A stretch of DNA of 64,000 nucleotides, taken from contig JBEKMJ010000015.1 of the NCBI GenBank assembly GCA_050008575.1, forward strand, positions 1-64,000, in the 5' to 3' direction. How positions within the stretch are numbered: the first letter of the stretch is position 1; each line of letters starts with the position of its first letter. This document shows, one piece after another, positions 14,967 through 24,238 of this stretch. The stretch is from Bog-159 sp050008575. GTDB taxonomy: Bacteria > Acidobacteriota > Terriglobia > Bryobacterales > Bryobacteraceae. Under the pieces are notes generated by a model that saw only the letters and a list, made by a program, of their open reading frames with translations, did not search any database and had not been told where the DNA came from. Made by a program: the position numbers and the translations under genes.

Positions 14967-16342
14967 TACACGAAGAGCTCCTTGATGGGTTCGACGCCGC
15001 GCTCGACGAGGGGGATAGGGCGGCCTTGGGCTCCGGGCAACTCCAGTTCAAGGGAGATGCCTAAGCCTTCGTAGACGGTCGCCGCCACCTGCGCCGGACT
15101 TGTGGGGCGGTCTTTGGGTGTGGCGCCGATATCGTCCGACGCCCCGATCACCTGTCCGCCCTTGACGCCGCCACCCGCCATAATAATGCTCCAGCATTGC
15201 GGCCAATGGTCGCGCCCGCCCGCCGGGTTCACTTTGGGCGTGCGGCCAAATTCGCCCATCGCCAACACCATCGTGTTGGTCAGCAGCCGGCGATCGTGCA
15301 AATCCTCCAGCAGCGAACTGTACGCCATATCGAACATCGGCCCTACCAGGTCGCGATAGCAACTGATCGGACTGAACGGCTTCGACCCATGAATGTCCCA
15401 GGTGATTTCGTCGAAAACCGTTTCAAACATGTTGACGGTCACGAAACGCACGCCCGCCTCGATCAGCCGCCGCGCCAGCAGACAGCTTTGTCCAAACCGG
15501 TTCTGCCCGTATTTCTGGCGCACTTGCTCCGGCTCGCGCGCCAGTTCGAAGGCCTCCCGCGCCTTCTGCGAGGACATCAGCGTGTAGGCCTGATGAAAGG
15601 TGGCGTCGAACAAGCGCGCATCCTGCGAAGTCTCGAACTTGCTGACGGTGTGATCCACCATCTCGCGCCAGTTCTTGCGCCGGTCCACGCGCAGGGCCGA
15701 GAGATAATCCGGCGGCAGCATGTCCGGCACTTTGAAATTCGGGTCAGAGGGGTCCGCGTTCAGCACGAACGGATCGTAGGTCTTGCCCAGAAATCCGGCA
15801 TTTTGCCCGTGCGGCATATTGCCGCCGGTATTGCCGATGGGGCGAGGCAGCAGCACATGCGGCGGCACGTCGCCGTTCGGTCCTTTCAGCTTCGATAGCA
15901 CGCAGCCGATGTGCGGGTACTCCACACCGCCCTGAAAGAGGCGGCCCGTCTGCATCATCTGGTGCCCCGTATCGTGCACCGCGGCGGCGGTATGATACAC
16001 GCTACGGATCAGCGCGTATTTATCGGCGTGCTTCGCCATGCGCGGGAAATTCTCGGAGATCTCGATCCCGGGAACGTTGGTCTTGATGGGCTTGTACGGC
16101 CCGCGAATTTCGATCGGGGCGTTGGGCTTCATGTCCCAGGTGTCGAGCTGCGACGGCCCGCCCACCAGGAACAGCATGATGCAGTTGGTATCTTTCTTCT
16201 GATCGACGGCGCCCAGGGCCTTCATGGCGAACAGGTCGTTCAGACCCAGACCGAGCATCGAAAGCGCACCGGCATGCAGAAAATCGCGGCGGCGCAAGCC
16301 GTCGCAGAACTCCACCGGTTTATCGGAATCCAGCCGAAGCAT
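14966..16342 (-). CDS. Tat-exported DUF1501 protein
   Basis: A 458-residue member of DUF1501 (alkaline-phosphatase/sulfatase-like fold). The N-terminus carries a twin-arginine signal, LRRRDFLHAGALSMLGLGLN, so export in folded form is likely. Family landmarks are FLVGGPSQLDTWDMKPNAP, GRLFQGGVEYPHIGCVLSKL, VNMFETVFDEITWDIHG and VLAMGEFGRTPKVNPAGGRD followed by HWP. It is encoded directly upstream of the DUF1549/DUF1553 gene, the standard pairing for these families. The 173-base gap upstream (16343-16515), shared with the divergent His-rich gene, should hold promoters for both directions. None was identified with confidence. Confidence 0.9.
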   Translation of the reverse strand: MLRLDSDKPVEFCDGLRRRDFLHAGALSMLGLGLNDLFAMKALGAVDQKKDTNCIMLFLVGGPSQLDTWDMKPNAPIEIRGPYKPIKTNVPGIEISENFPRMAKHADKYALIRSVYHTAAAVHDTGHQMMQTGRLFQGGVEYPHIGCVLSKLKGPNGDVPPHVLLPRPIGNTGGNMPHGQNAGFLGKTYDPFVLNADPSDPNFKVPDMLPPDYLSALRVDRRKNWREMVDHTVSKFETSQDARLFDATFHQAYTLMSSQKAREAFELAREPEQVRQKYGQNRFGQSCLLARRLIEAGVRFVTVNMFETVFDEITWDIHGSKPFSPISCYRDLVGPMFDMAYSSLLEDLHDRRLLTNTMVLAMGEFGRTPKVNPAGGRDHWPQCWSIIMAGGGVKGGQVIGASDDIGATPKDRPTSPAQVAATVYEGLGISLELELPGAQGRPIPLVERGVEPIKELFV

Positions 16343-16515
16343 CCAGCCCTCCAGTCAAGGGAACTGGTTGCCATTTTAGCGCCTTTACGGGGTATGTGGC
16401 GCCAAGAATTCCGCGCAGAGGCGGAAAGTTGGCGGCGCGGCAGATCGCTTGCGCATGTGTTTTCAATATTTTAAGGCATCCGGAGCGCGGCGACGAAAAT
16501 GCCGATAAGAGAAGC

Positions 16516-17073
16516 GTGAGTTCCATAGGTTCCATAAACAATCTTTCGAGCAGCTATTTACAGCAGCTTCTCAGCACCACGCTCCAGAGCACGAATTCGG
16601 CCGGGAAAAGTCAAAGCGGCACGGGCGCGTCGTCGGTTATGGCGCAGACGGAGAACGGCCAGCTTTCGCCGTTCGCGCAGCTCATGAGCACGCTCCAGCA
16701 GCTTCAACAGTCGAATCCAACCGAGTATAAGCAGGTCACGCAGCAAATCGCCACGAACCTGCAAAGCGCGGCGCAAACCGCCACGGCGGACGGCAATTCG
16801 ACACAGGCCACCCAACTCAACCAGCTTGCCACGGATTTCAACGGCGCCTCTCAGAGTGGCCAAATGCCCAACATGCAGGATCTGGCGCAAGCGGTGGGGG
16901 GCCATCATCGTCACCATCATGCCCACGGCGCGCCAAGCGATGCGGATAGCACGCTAAGTCAACAGTTATCGGCTTTCCAGGCAAATAGCACGCCAAACGA
17001 ATCGACGGACCCGATGGCGATCATCATGAACACGCTGTCCGGCGCCGGGATCAGCGTGACTTCCAACGGCTGA
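16516..17073 (+). CDS. Gln/Ser-rich, His-patch protein of unknown function
   Basis: The start is placed at the GTG at 16516 (SSIGSINNLSSSYLQQLLST), just after an AAGAGAAG ribosome-binding site; an open frame to 16396 looks non-coding. The 185-residue product is low in charge and has a central helical part (LQQLQQSNPTEYKQVTQQIA), an Asn/Gln-rich stretch, a histidine patch (GGHHRHHHAHGAP, about residues 135-147) that may bind metal, and a C-terminal segment of similar composition. No signal peptide. I recall similar Gln-rich proteins in other Acidobacteria but know no function. It lies upstream of hslVU with a repeat-filled gap, so co-transcription is uncertain. Confidence 0.65.
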   Translation: MSSIGSINNLSSSYLQQLLSTTLQSTNSAGKSQSGTGASSVMAQTENGQLSPFAQLMSTLQQLQQSNPTEYKQVTQQIATNLQSAAQTATADGNSTQATQLNQLATDFNGASQSGQMPNMQDLAQAVGGHHRHHHAHGAPSDADSTLSQQLSAFQANSTPNESTDPMAIIMNTLSGAGISVTSNG

Positions 17074-17145
17074 AAGCCGCTGCCGCCAACAACCACCCCG
17101 CCAACCTGCTGATTGGCGCGGTACGGGCTGCGGGGCTACAGACCT

Positions 17146-17188
17146 GCGGCGGGGCTAAAGGCCCCGCGCGGGATAAATCCCGCCCCCC
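17146..17188. repeat. Twin-hairpin repeat (type 4)
   Basis: Hairpins GCGGGGCTAAAGGCCCCGC and GCGGGATAAATCCCGC followed by CCCC. It lies in the gap upstream of hslV. The copy at 34461 keeps the first stem but has GGGCTCAAGCCC as the second. Confidence 0.8.
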
Positions 17189-17196
17189 AGCGCTAC

Positions 17197-17262
17197 TGCT
17201 GAAAGGTGAAAGCCGATAGCTGAAAGCCGATAGCTGAAAGCTGAAAGCCGATAGCCGATCGC
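17197..17262 (+). repeat. Imperfect tandem repeat upstream of hslV
   Basis: Several head-to-tail copies of GCTGAAAGCCGATA and the shorter unit GCTGAAA, ending about 26 bases before the hslV start. Within the region the units can also pair with the following CGATCGCTATTCG stretch. It may be simple slippage or a 5' UTR element of hslVU. Confidence 0.7.
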
Positions 17263-17288
17263 TATTCGCGATAAACTGGTTGTTTCAA

Positions 17289-17828
17289 ATGAAACAACGC
17301 ATACGCTCGACGACGGTGCTCTGCGTCCGGCGCGACAACAAAGTGGTTATGGCGGGCGACGGCCAGGTGACCCTCGGGCACGAAGTCCTGAAATCGTCAG
17401 CCAAGAAGCTGCGTCGCATTTACAACGACAAGATCCTGGCCGGTTTTGCGGGCTCCACGGCGGACGCCTTCGCGCTGTTCGCGCGTTTTGAATCCAAGCT
17501 GGAGCAGTTCAACGGCAACCTTTCGCGCGCGGCGGTGGAGCTCGCCAAAGACTGGCGCACCGACCGCATGCTACGCCATCTGGAAGCGCTGCTGCTGGTG
17601 GCGGACGACAAAAACACGTACATCGTCAGCGGCAACGGCGACGTGATCGAGCCGGACGAGGGCGCCGCGTCGATCGGCTCGGGCGGGCCGTTCGCGCTTT
17701 CCGCCGCGACGGCGCTGCTGCGCAACACCAAGCTGTCCGCGCGCCAGATCGCCGAGCAATCCATGCAGATCGCCGCGCGCATCTGCATTTATACCAACGA
17801 CAACATTACTTACGAGGAGCTCGCCTAA
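17289..17828 (+). CDS. hslV: ATP-dependent protease proteolytic subunit HslV
   Basis: The peptidase ring of the HslVU (ClpYQ) protease. The start is placed at the ATG at 17289; a TTG three codons earlier is also open. The first residues MKQRIRS precede the TTVLCVRRD motif, whose first Thr would be the N-terminal nucleophile after removal of a short propeptide. The supporting Lys and the AGDGQVTLG, GFAGSTADAFALFARFE and SGNGDVIEP segments are standard. It lacks a signal and is cytoplasmic, 179 residues, normal for the family. It ends one base before hslU and forms an operon with it. Confidence 0.97.
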   Translation: MKQRIRSTTVLCVRRDNKVVMAGDGQVTLGHEVLKSSAKKLRRIYNDKILAGFAGSTADAFALFARFESKLEQFNGNLSRAAVELAKDWRTDRMLRHLEALLLVADDKNTYIVSGNGDVIEPDEGAASIGSGGPFALSAATALLRNTKLSARQIAEQSMQIAARICIYTNDNITYEELA

Positions 17829-17829
17829 A

Positions 17830-19188
<1,359 letters not shown>

Positions 19189-19210
19189 AAAGCTGTGGAA
19201 AATGCCTTAG

Positions 19211-19297
19211 TGGGGTAGGCTCGCAGCCTGCGCGGGCCTTGCAGGCCCGCTCTTCGGCGAGCGAAGCTCGCCCGGGAGGCGCATGGCGCCGCCCCAC
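19211..19297. repeat. Composite palindromic repeat with GTGGGG...CCCCAC ends
   Basis: Contains, in order, GGCTCGCAGCC, GCGGGCCTTGCAGGCCCGC, GGCGAGCGAAGCTCGCC and GGCGCATGGCGCC. It begins with GTGGGG and ends with CCCCAC, so the composite is itself bounded by short inverted ends. It lies between hslU and the histidine kinase remnant. Confidence 0.85.
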
Positions 19298-19315
19298 AAT
19301 GGGAGAGATCCTAGC

Positions 19316-20485
19316 GTGTCTCCGTACCCATCGTTGAAGTCCGCCCTCTCCGGCGCGGCACTGGCGTTCGCCTGCGTGGCCGCCGCGCTCATGTTCACAC
19401 AGGCGCTGAACTCGGTCTTCCCCACGCCATTGTTCTTCGCCGCCATTGTGTCAGCACCTGGTTCGGCGGCGCGGCCTCGGGCCTGCTGGCGGTGGCTCTC
19501 GCCACCATGGTGTTGGACTATTACTTTGTCCCGCCCATCCACCGCTTTGCGTTAAAGGCTGGGGAATTGCCCTACCTCTTACAATTCGCCATCCCGGCGC
19601 TGCACCTGCTGGTTCGTGAAGAAACGCAAAGACGCCGAAGGATCGCTCATGCAGGCGCGCGACGAACTGGAATCGAAGGTGCGCGAGCGTACCGCCGAAC
19701 TGCGGCAGGCCAACGAACAATTGCAAGCGGAAATCGCGGAGCGCATCCGGGCCGAAGAAATCGTGCAGAAGACGCAGGTGGACCTGGCGCACGCCGCGCG
19801 CGTGACCACACTCGGTGAACTGGCCGCATCCATCGCGCACGAAGTCAACCAGCCTCTGATGGCCGTAGTGATCAATGGCGACGCCTGTCTGGAGTGGCTG
19901 GCGCGCGCGCAGCCCGATCCGCAAGAGGCCCGCGAAGCCGTGGGAAGGATCATCGCGGAGGGAAACCGGGCGGGCGAAATCATCCGGCGCATTCGCGCGC
20001 TCTTCAAGAACTCTCCTCTGCAAAAAGCCCCGGTAAGAGTCAACGAGCTGATTCACGACATCGTCGCGCTGACGCAAAGGGAGCTGGCGCGAAACGGTGT
20101 CTCGCTCAGGATCGAACTGGACGCCGCTTTGCCGGCGGTATTCGGCGACCGGGTGCAATTGCAACAAGTTATTCTGAATCTGGTGGTCAACGCGATCGAG
20201 GCCATGAGCGGTGCCAGCGGGCAGCCGCGCGAGTTACGGATCCGGTCGGAGCGTGATGGCGGCGGGGTGCTGGTCAGTGTTGGGGATACGGGCGCTGGCT
20301 TGCCGCTGGGGCCGCCGGAACGTATCTTCGACGCATTTTTCAGCACGAAGCGGGATGGCTTGGGCATGGGCCTGTCGATCAGCCGCACCATAATTGAAGC
20401 GCACCGCGGGAAGCTATGGGCCACCAATACCGGGGATGGCGCCGTGCTGCAGCTCAGGCTTCCGATCCACCAGGAGGTCGTGTAA
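19316..20485 (+). pseudogene. Sensor histidine kinase, two frameshifts in the membrane part
   Basis: A GTG at 19316 opens a membrane domain (LSGAALAFACVAAALMFTQA). Near 19450 the expected STWFGGAASGLLAVALATMV moves to another frame, and near 19600 the frame returns as FVKKRKDAEGSLMQARDELE, a coiled-coil linker. Then comes an intact kinase: H-box GELAASIAHEVNQPL, N-box QQVILNLVVNAIEAM, and G-boxes DTGAGLPLGPPERIFDAFF and GLGMGLSISRTI. The two shifts cancel but leave stops between them. A soluble kinase could still be made from an ATG at 19649. It overlaps the FixJ-like regulator start (TAATG) with a strong CAGGAGG site, so the two were an operon. Confidence 0.82.
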
Positions 20486-21111
20486 TGGCCGGCGAAGAAC
20501 CCGTGGTATATGTCGTGGACGACGATGAGGCCGCGCGCGCAGCCATCCAAAGTCTCTTGCATTCCGTAGGCCTGCGCGCCGAGACATTCGGCGCCGCCCA
20601 GGAGTTTCTCGCGAGTTACCGTCCGGATGCGCCCGCCTGCCTGGTGCTGGATGTCCGGCTGCCTGCAGTCAGTGGCCTCGACTTTCCGCGCGACTTGGCC
20701 GCCCGCAACGCGGCCATACCGATTATCTTCATCACGGGCCACGGCGACATTCCGATGTCCGTGGAGGCCATGAAAGCCGGCGCCTTCGAATTCCTTACTA
20801 AGCCTTTCCGCGGGCAAGTCCTGTTGGACGCCATTCATAAGGCCATCGAAAGCGACCGGGCCGGGCGCCACGAGCGGTCGAAAGTGGCGGAACTGCGCCA
20901 GCGGCTGGGCACCCTGACGCCCCGCGAGCGCGAAGTGATGCAGTTCGTTGTCTCCGGGCTGCTGAATAAACAGATTGCCTCCGAGTTGGGCGCCAGCGAA
21001 AGGACTGTCAAAATCCATCGCGGTCAGGTCATGCGCAAGATGCAAGCCGGCTCTCTGCCCGATTTGGTGCGCATGGCCGAGAAGCTCGGCGTACCTGCCC
21101 GAAAGTACTAG
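20485..21111 (+). CDS. FixJ/NarL-type response regulator
   Basis: 208 residues. The receiver domain has the acidic pair in VVYVVDDDEAARAAI, the phospho-acceptor Asp in CLVLDVRLPAVSGLDF, Thr in FITGHGDIPMSV and the conserved Lys in FLTKPFRGQ. A short linker leads to a LuxR-type helix-turn-helix (LTPREREVMQFVVSGLLNKQ, ERTVKIHRGQVMRKM). The ATG at 20485 overlaps the kinase stop and follows CAGGAGG, so it is the partner of the damaged upstream kinase. It is intact in a stretch where most long genes are broken. Targets unknown. Confidence 0.93.
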   Translation: MAGEEPVVYVVDDDEAARAAIQSLLHSVGLRAETFGAAQEFLASYRPDAPACLVLDVRLPAVSGLDFPRDLAARNAAIPIIFITGHGDIPMSVEAMKAGAFEFLTKPFRGQVLLDAIHKAIESDRAGRHERSKVAELRQRLGTLTPREREVMQFVVSGLLNKQIASELGASERTVKIHRGQVMRKMQAGSLPDLVRMAEKLGVPARKY

Positions 21112-21175
21112 AAGCCTGCCCCAAAACCCAATCGACGATCCTCTCGCCAGCCTGTAATGTGGTTCCAGCGAGGAG
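21095..21175. repeat. 81-base direct repeat, copy A
   Basis: Covers the last codons of the FixJ-like gene and its spacer up to an AGGAGG ribosome-binding sequence. It matches 22025-22105 with about seven differences. Copy A precedes the small unknown gene at 21233, copy B precedes the second response regulator. Confidence 0.85.
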
Positions 21176-21232
21176 GGTTCAGTATCCGACATGCAAGTAC
21201 CAAGAATGTACCGCGGCGGCCGGGCAAGCCAT

Positions 21233-21712
21233 ATGTTTAAAAACAATCTGACATTCGGATATGTTCTATTCGTCGGCATACCGTTGCCGATCCTGATTGG
21301 CAGTCTGCGGGCCGGCGGCCATTTGACGGCCCTGCCGGCTCTCTCGGGTGAGTGGATCGTCGAGCCGGCTCAACACGGGGCGCAGCCGGACAATTGCGCC
21401 GGCCCCCTGGCGAAGGCGGACTTTCCCGCGCTGAGCATCTACCAGACCGGCACGGATCTACCGATCTCTTTCAACGATCCCATGAAAGTGACGCTGAGGG
21501 GCAAGCTGGAACACGGCCGCATCCTGGGCATCGGCACCCGCGTCGCCGCGCCGGCGAACTGCGGGAACCGCGCTGCCATCCGGTTGGAGGCGGGCATCGC
21601 CGGCACATTCGACCAGCGATCCTTACTGGGCCGGATCTCGTTTGACGGATGCGCTTCGTGCGCGCCCGTGGCCTTCGTCGCCACCCGGCCGGCACTGCGG
21701 GCAGGAAGATAG
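21233..21712 (+). CDS. Small exported or membrane-anchored protein of unknown function (copy 1)
   Basis: The start is placed at the ATG at 21233, giving MFKNNLTFGYVLFVGIPLPI, one N-terminal hydrophobic helix. The remaining 130 residues have four cysteines (DNCAG, ANCGN, CASCAP) and the segments GEWIVEPA, LSIYQTGTDLPISFNDP and GRISFDGCASCAPVAFVATR. A second, broken copy with nearly the same N-terminus lies at 23804-24227, directly before the antiporter gene. The paired cysteines suggest a periplasmic disulfide-bearing fold. No family was recognised. Because the second copy abuts an antiporter, an accessory role in ion transport or envelope stress is a guess. Confidence 0.7.
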   Translation: MFKNNLTFGYVLFVGIPLPILIGSLRAGGHLTALPALSGEWIVEPAQHGAQPDNCAGPLAKADFPALSIYQTGTDLPISFNDPMKVTLRGKLEHGRILGIGTRVAAPANCGNRAAIRLEAGIAGTFDQRSLLGRISFDGCASCAPVAFVATRPALRAGR

Positions 21713-21718
21713 GGAGCC

Positions 21719-22087
21719 ATGACCGATCTGTTACAGCTCATCACGGACCGGATGGCGAACGTTAGCATCCTGGCGGCCGTCTTGAAGGACGCTGCGCTAC
21801 TCGTGGGCGCGGCCATCGGCATCGCGCCTTTCCCAGTGCGCCGCCATTGCCCTTTTCGCGGCAGAAGGCCTTTCCGGAACGCGCGCCGGCGGCATGCATC
21901 GAAGCGCATGGAGCGAAGAACGGAACAATTTGTGCACGTGTCTACACCTTTTGGACGTATCATGCTGGGCCGTAGTGAAAGCTCCGAATTCCCCAAGGTA
22001 ATGCCAAGAATGCAGACCGAGCCGCTGCCCGAAAGTACTAGGAGCCTGCCCCAAGACCCAATCGACGATCGTCTCGCCAGCGTGTAA
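21719..22087 (+). CDS. Short unrecognised frame, possibly a gene remnant
   Basis: The first 35 residues (TDLLQLITDRMANVSILAAV, then a hydrophobic LLVGAAIGIA stretch) look like a real membrane helix and start six bases after the preceding stop. After about 21835 this frame becomes arginine-rich, while the +1 frame reads more naturally (FPSAPPLPFSRQKAFPERAP). This suggests a frameshifted small membrane-protein gene that ends somewhere before the direct repeat at 22025. No family was recognised; it may be pure debris. Confidence 0.3.
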   Translation: MTDLLQLITDRMANVSILAAVLKDAALLVGAAIGIAPFPVRRHCPFRGRRPFRNARRRHASKRMERRTEQFVHVSTPFGRIMLGRSESSEFPKVMPRMQTEPLPESTRSLPQDPIDDRLASV

Positions 22088-22105
22088 TTTGGTTCGAGCG
22101 AGGAG
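22025..22105. repeat. 81-base direct repeat, copy B
   Basis: A second copy of the FixJ 3' end plus spacer (see 21095-21175). It carries the ribosome-binding GAGGAG ahead of the receiver-only regulator at 22126. It implies an old tandem duplication in this cluster. Confidence 0.85.
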
Positions 22106-22125
22106 ATCTTCCAGGTCGAAACCCA

Positions 22126-22521
22126 ATGGAAAAGCCATACGGGGAATCTTTCGTCTCGATTGTGGACGACGATCCGGGAATCTGCCTGGCGCTGAAGGCC
22201 TTAATGCGATCCGCCGGTTTGGCTGCGGAGGCGTTTCTCTCGGCGGAGGACTTCCTCGAGTCCGGCAGGCTGGCGCAAACGGCCTGCCTGGTGTTGGATA
22301 TGCAATTACCCAAGATGAGCGGCCTCGATTTGCAAAGACATTTGGCGTCCACCGGCGCCCGCGTGCCGATCGTATTCATCACCGCGCACGACCAGGAGGA
22401 GGCGCAGATGGCAGCCATTCAGTTGGGCGCGGCCGCTTTTCTGTCGAAGCCGCTGTGCAGAGGCGTACTGCTGCGGTGCGTCCTCGGAGTCATCAATTCA
22501 CCGGAATTGGAGGGCGAGTGA
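22126..22521 (+). CDS. Receiver-only response regulator (FixJ receiver-like)
   Basis: 131 residues. The acidic pair is in VSIVDDDPGICLALKALM, the phospho-acceptor Asp in CLVLDMQLPKMSGLDL, the Thr in IVFITAHDQEEAQ and the Lys in AAFLSKPLCRGVLL. There is no output domain, so it would act by protein contact or as a phosphate sink, or it has lost its LuxR half (FixJ-type receivers of this kind normally have one). The stop overlaps the start of the broken porin gene as GTGA. Intact. Confidence 0.88.
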   Translation: MEKPYGESFVSIVDDDPGICLALKALMRSAGLAAEAFLSAEDFLESGRLAQTACLVLDMQLPKMSGLDLQRHLASTGARVPIVFITAHDQEEAQMAAIQLGAAAFLSKPLCRGVLLRCVLGVINSPELEGE

Positions 22522-23794
22522 GCGAACTAATCACGCGCGTCTTCGTCTGCATGGCAGCACTTCTCGGCGTGTGTGCCAACTTGCCGGCGCAATCCGATGG
22601 CGGCGATCCGCTGCACATCGGTCAGTCACTGTTTCGGGAATGGTTCACGAGCGTTACGAAGATTGGGATTTTTTTCCGTCAAAGGGCGAAAGCTCGTACG
22701 GATATTCCGGGCCCCTGCAGCTCGGTCTGGGCGGAAGCTATTCTGCGGCAAACCACAGTCAAAACGCCGCCAGCGTTTTCGTCAAGCGGGCCTTCTTGCA
22801 CCTGAAGGGAGAGCGCTCGAACGTGCGGCTCGGCCGGTTTGAATTCACCGCCGGCGGCGAAGTCATGCCCAAGGATGCGACTCTGGCTATCGTTAAGCGG
22901 GACGGCATCTCTCAGCGCTTGATCGGCACCTTCGGTTTTTCCGACGTGCAGCGCAACTTCGACGGCGCTCAGTAGAACTACTCCAGCGGCGGCTGGAATG
23001 TCACCGCCTTCAGCGCCGTGCCCGACCGCGGCGTCTTCCAGGTAGATGGCTGGGGATGGGTCACGACGCCCGTGACTTATGTGGCACTTACCAAGCAGGC
23101 TTCGTTCGGCGCAAGCCAGGCCGAGTGGCGCGTATTCGGCATCTATTACGACGACGACCGCGGCGTGCTGAAGACGGACAACCGTTCCGCGGCGGTCCGC
23201 GCCAACGACCTGGGCGGGATCGACATCGGCACGTTTTGCAGCCACTATATCCAGGCAATCCCCACCGCTGCCGGCACCTTCGACCTGCTGGGCTGGGGCG
23301 CGCTGCAAACCGGGAAGTGGGGGCTGCTCAGGCAGCGGTCGGCGGCGGGCGCCGTGCAGGCCGGCTACCAGCCCAAGATTGCCCGCGCCATCCGTCCCTG
23401 GCTGCGCGGCGGTTACCTCTACTCGACCGGCGATAACAATCCCAACGACAACATTCAGGGCACCTTCTTCGCCATCCTGCCCACGCCGCGCGTGTACGCC
23501 CGCTTTCCGTTCTTCAACGAGATGAACAACCGCGATCTCTTCGGCGAGTTGATGTTGCGCCCCGCGAAGCCGCTCGCGCTCCGTTCCGACGTGCACGGGC
23601 TATGGCTCGCCAACAGCCACAATCTCTGGTATTCCGGCGGCGGCGCTTTTCAGCCGTGGACTTTCGGCTACAACGGCCGCCCGTCTAACGGCGCCACGGG
23701 CCTGGCTACGCCCTACGACGTCGGCGCGGATTACCAAAGGACGCGCGGTCTCTCCACCGGTCTCTACTTCGGCTACGCGCGCGACTGCGCCTGA
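22518..23794 (+). pseudogene. Alginate-export-type outer membrane porin, frameshift, deletion and nonsense codon
   Basis: A GTG at 22518 gives a signal peptide (FVCMAALLGVCANLPAQS). Near 22620 the frame moves, and the next part reads VSGMVHERYEDWDFFPSKGE. A jump from YGYSG to PLQLGLGGSYSAANHSQNAA suggests an internal loss of some 40 codons. RLGRFEFTAGGEV and RLIGTFGFSDVQRNFDGAQ follow, then an in-frame TAG at 22973. After it the same frame resumes with SSGGWNVTAFSAVPDRGVFQ and runs to a normal barrel end at 23794. Intact relatives are outer membrane beta-barrels (alginate_exp family). Too damaged to be functional. Confidence 0.82.
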
Positions 23795-23803
23795 GCAAAC
23801 GCT

Positions 23804-24227
23804 ATGTTTAGAAACAATCTGACTTTCGGGTACCTTCTGTTCGTCGGCATACCGCTGCTGATTCTGATCGGAGTGCTGCGTGCCGGTGCGGATCTGTCCG
23901 CCCCACCCGCGGTCGCCGGCGAGTGGGCGGTCGAACCCATGCCGGACAAATGCGCCGGCACGCTCGCGAATGCGGGCCCGCACAGCCTGAGTATTTACCA
24001 GACGGGTGCGGACCTGCTGGTCGCGTTCGAAGACCACCCTCGCAGGCAAACTGGAAGGCGGACGCATCGCGGCCGTTTCAAGCCCAACCGGTTGCGGCAC
24101 TACCTTGCGTCTTGAGGCAGTCCTAACCGGGAAGCCCAGCCATCGGTCTCTGCAGGGCAGGCTCTTGTTCAACGGGTGCAACGCATGCACCCCAGTTCCG
24201 TTCTGTGCCACTAAATCGGCAAAATGA
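23804..24227 (+). pseudogene. Small unknown membrane-anchored protein (copy 2), frameshifted
   Basis: Begins MFRNNLTFGYLLFVGIPLLI, almost identical to the start of the 21233 gene, followed by GEWAVEPMPDKCAG and LSIYQTGADLLVAFED. Near 24040 the frame moves, and TLAGKLEGGRIAAVSSPTGC then GRLLFNGCNACTPVPFCATK complete the copy to 24227. It lies nine bases after the porin remnant and twelve before the antiporter start. Copy 1 is intact, so this copy may be redundant. Confidence 0.8.
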
Positions 24228-24238
24228 GGACAGCCAAA

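Noticed and set aside
22973..22975. In-frame TAG in the porin as programmed recoding
   Set aside because: The same gene also has a frameshift and an internal deletion, and no pyrrolysine context is expected; decay is simpler.
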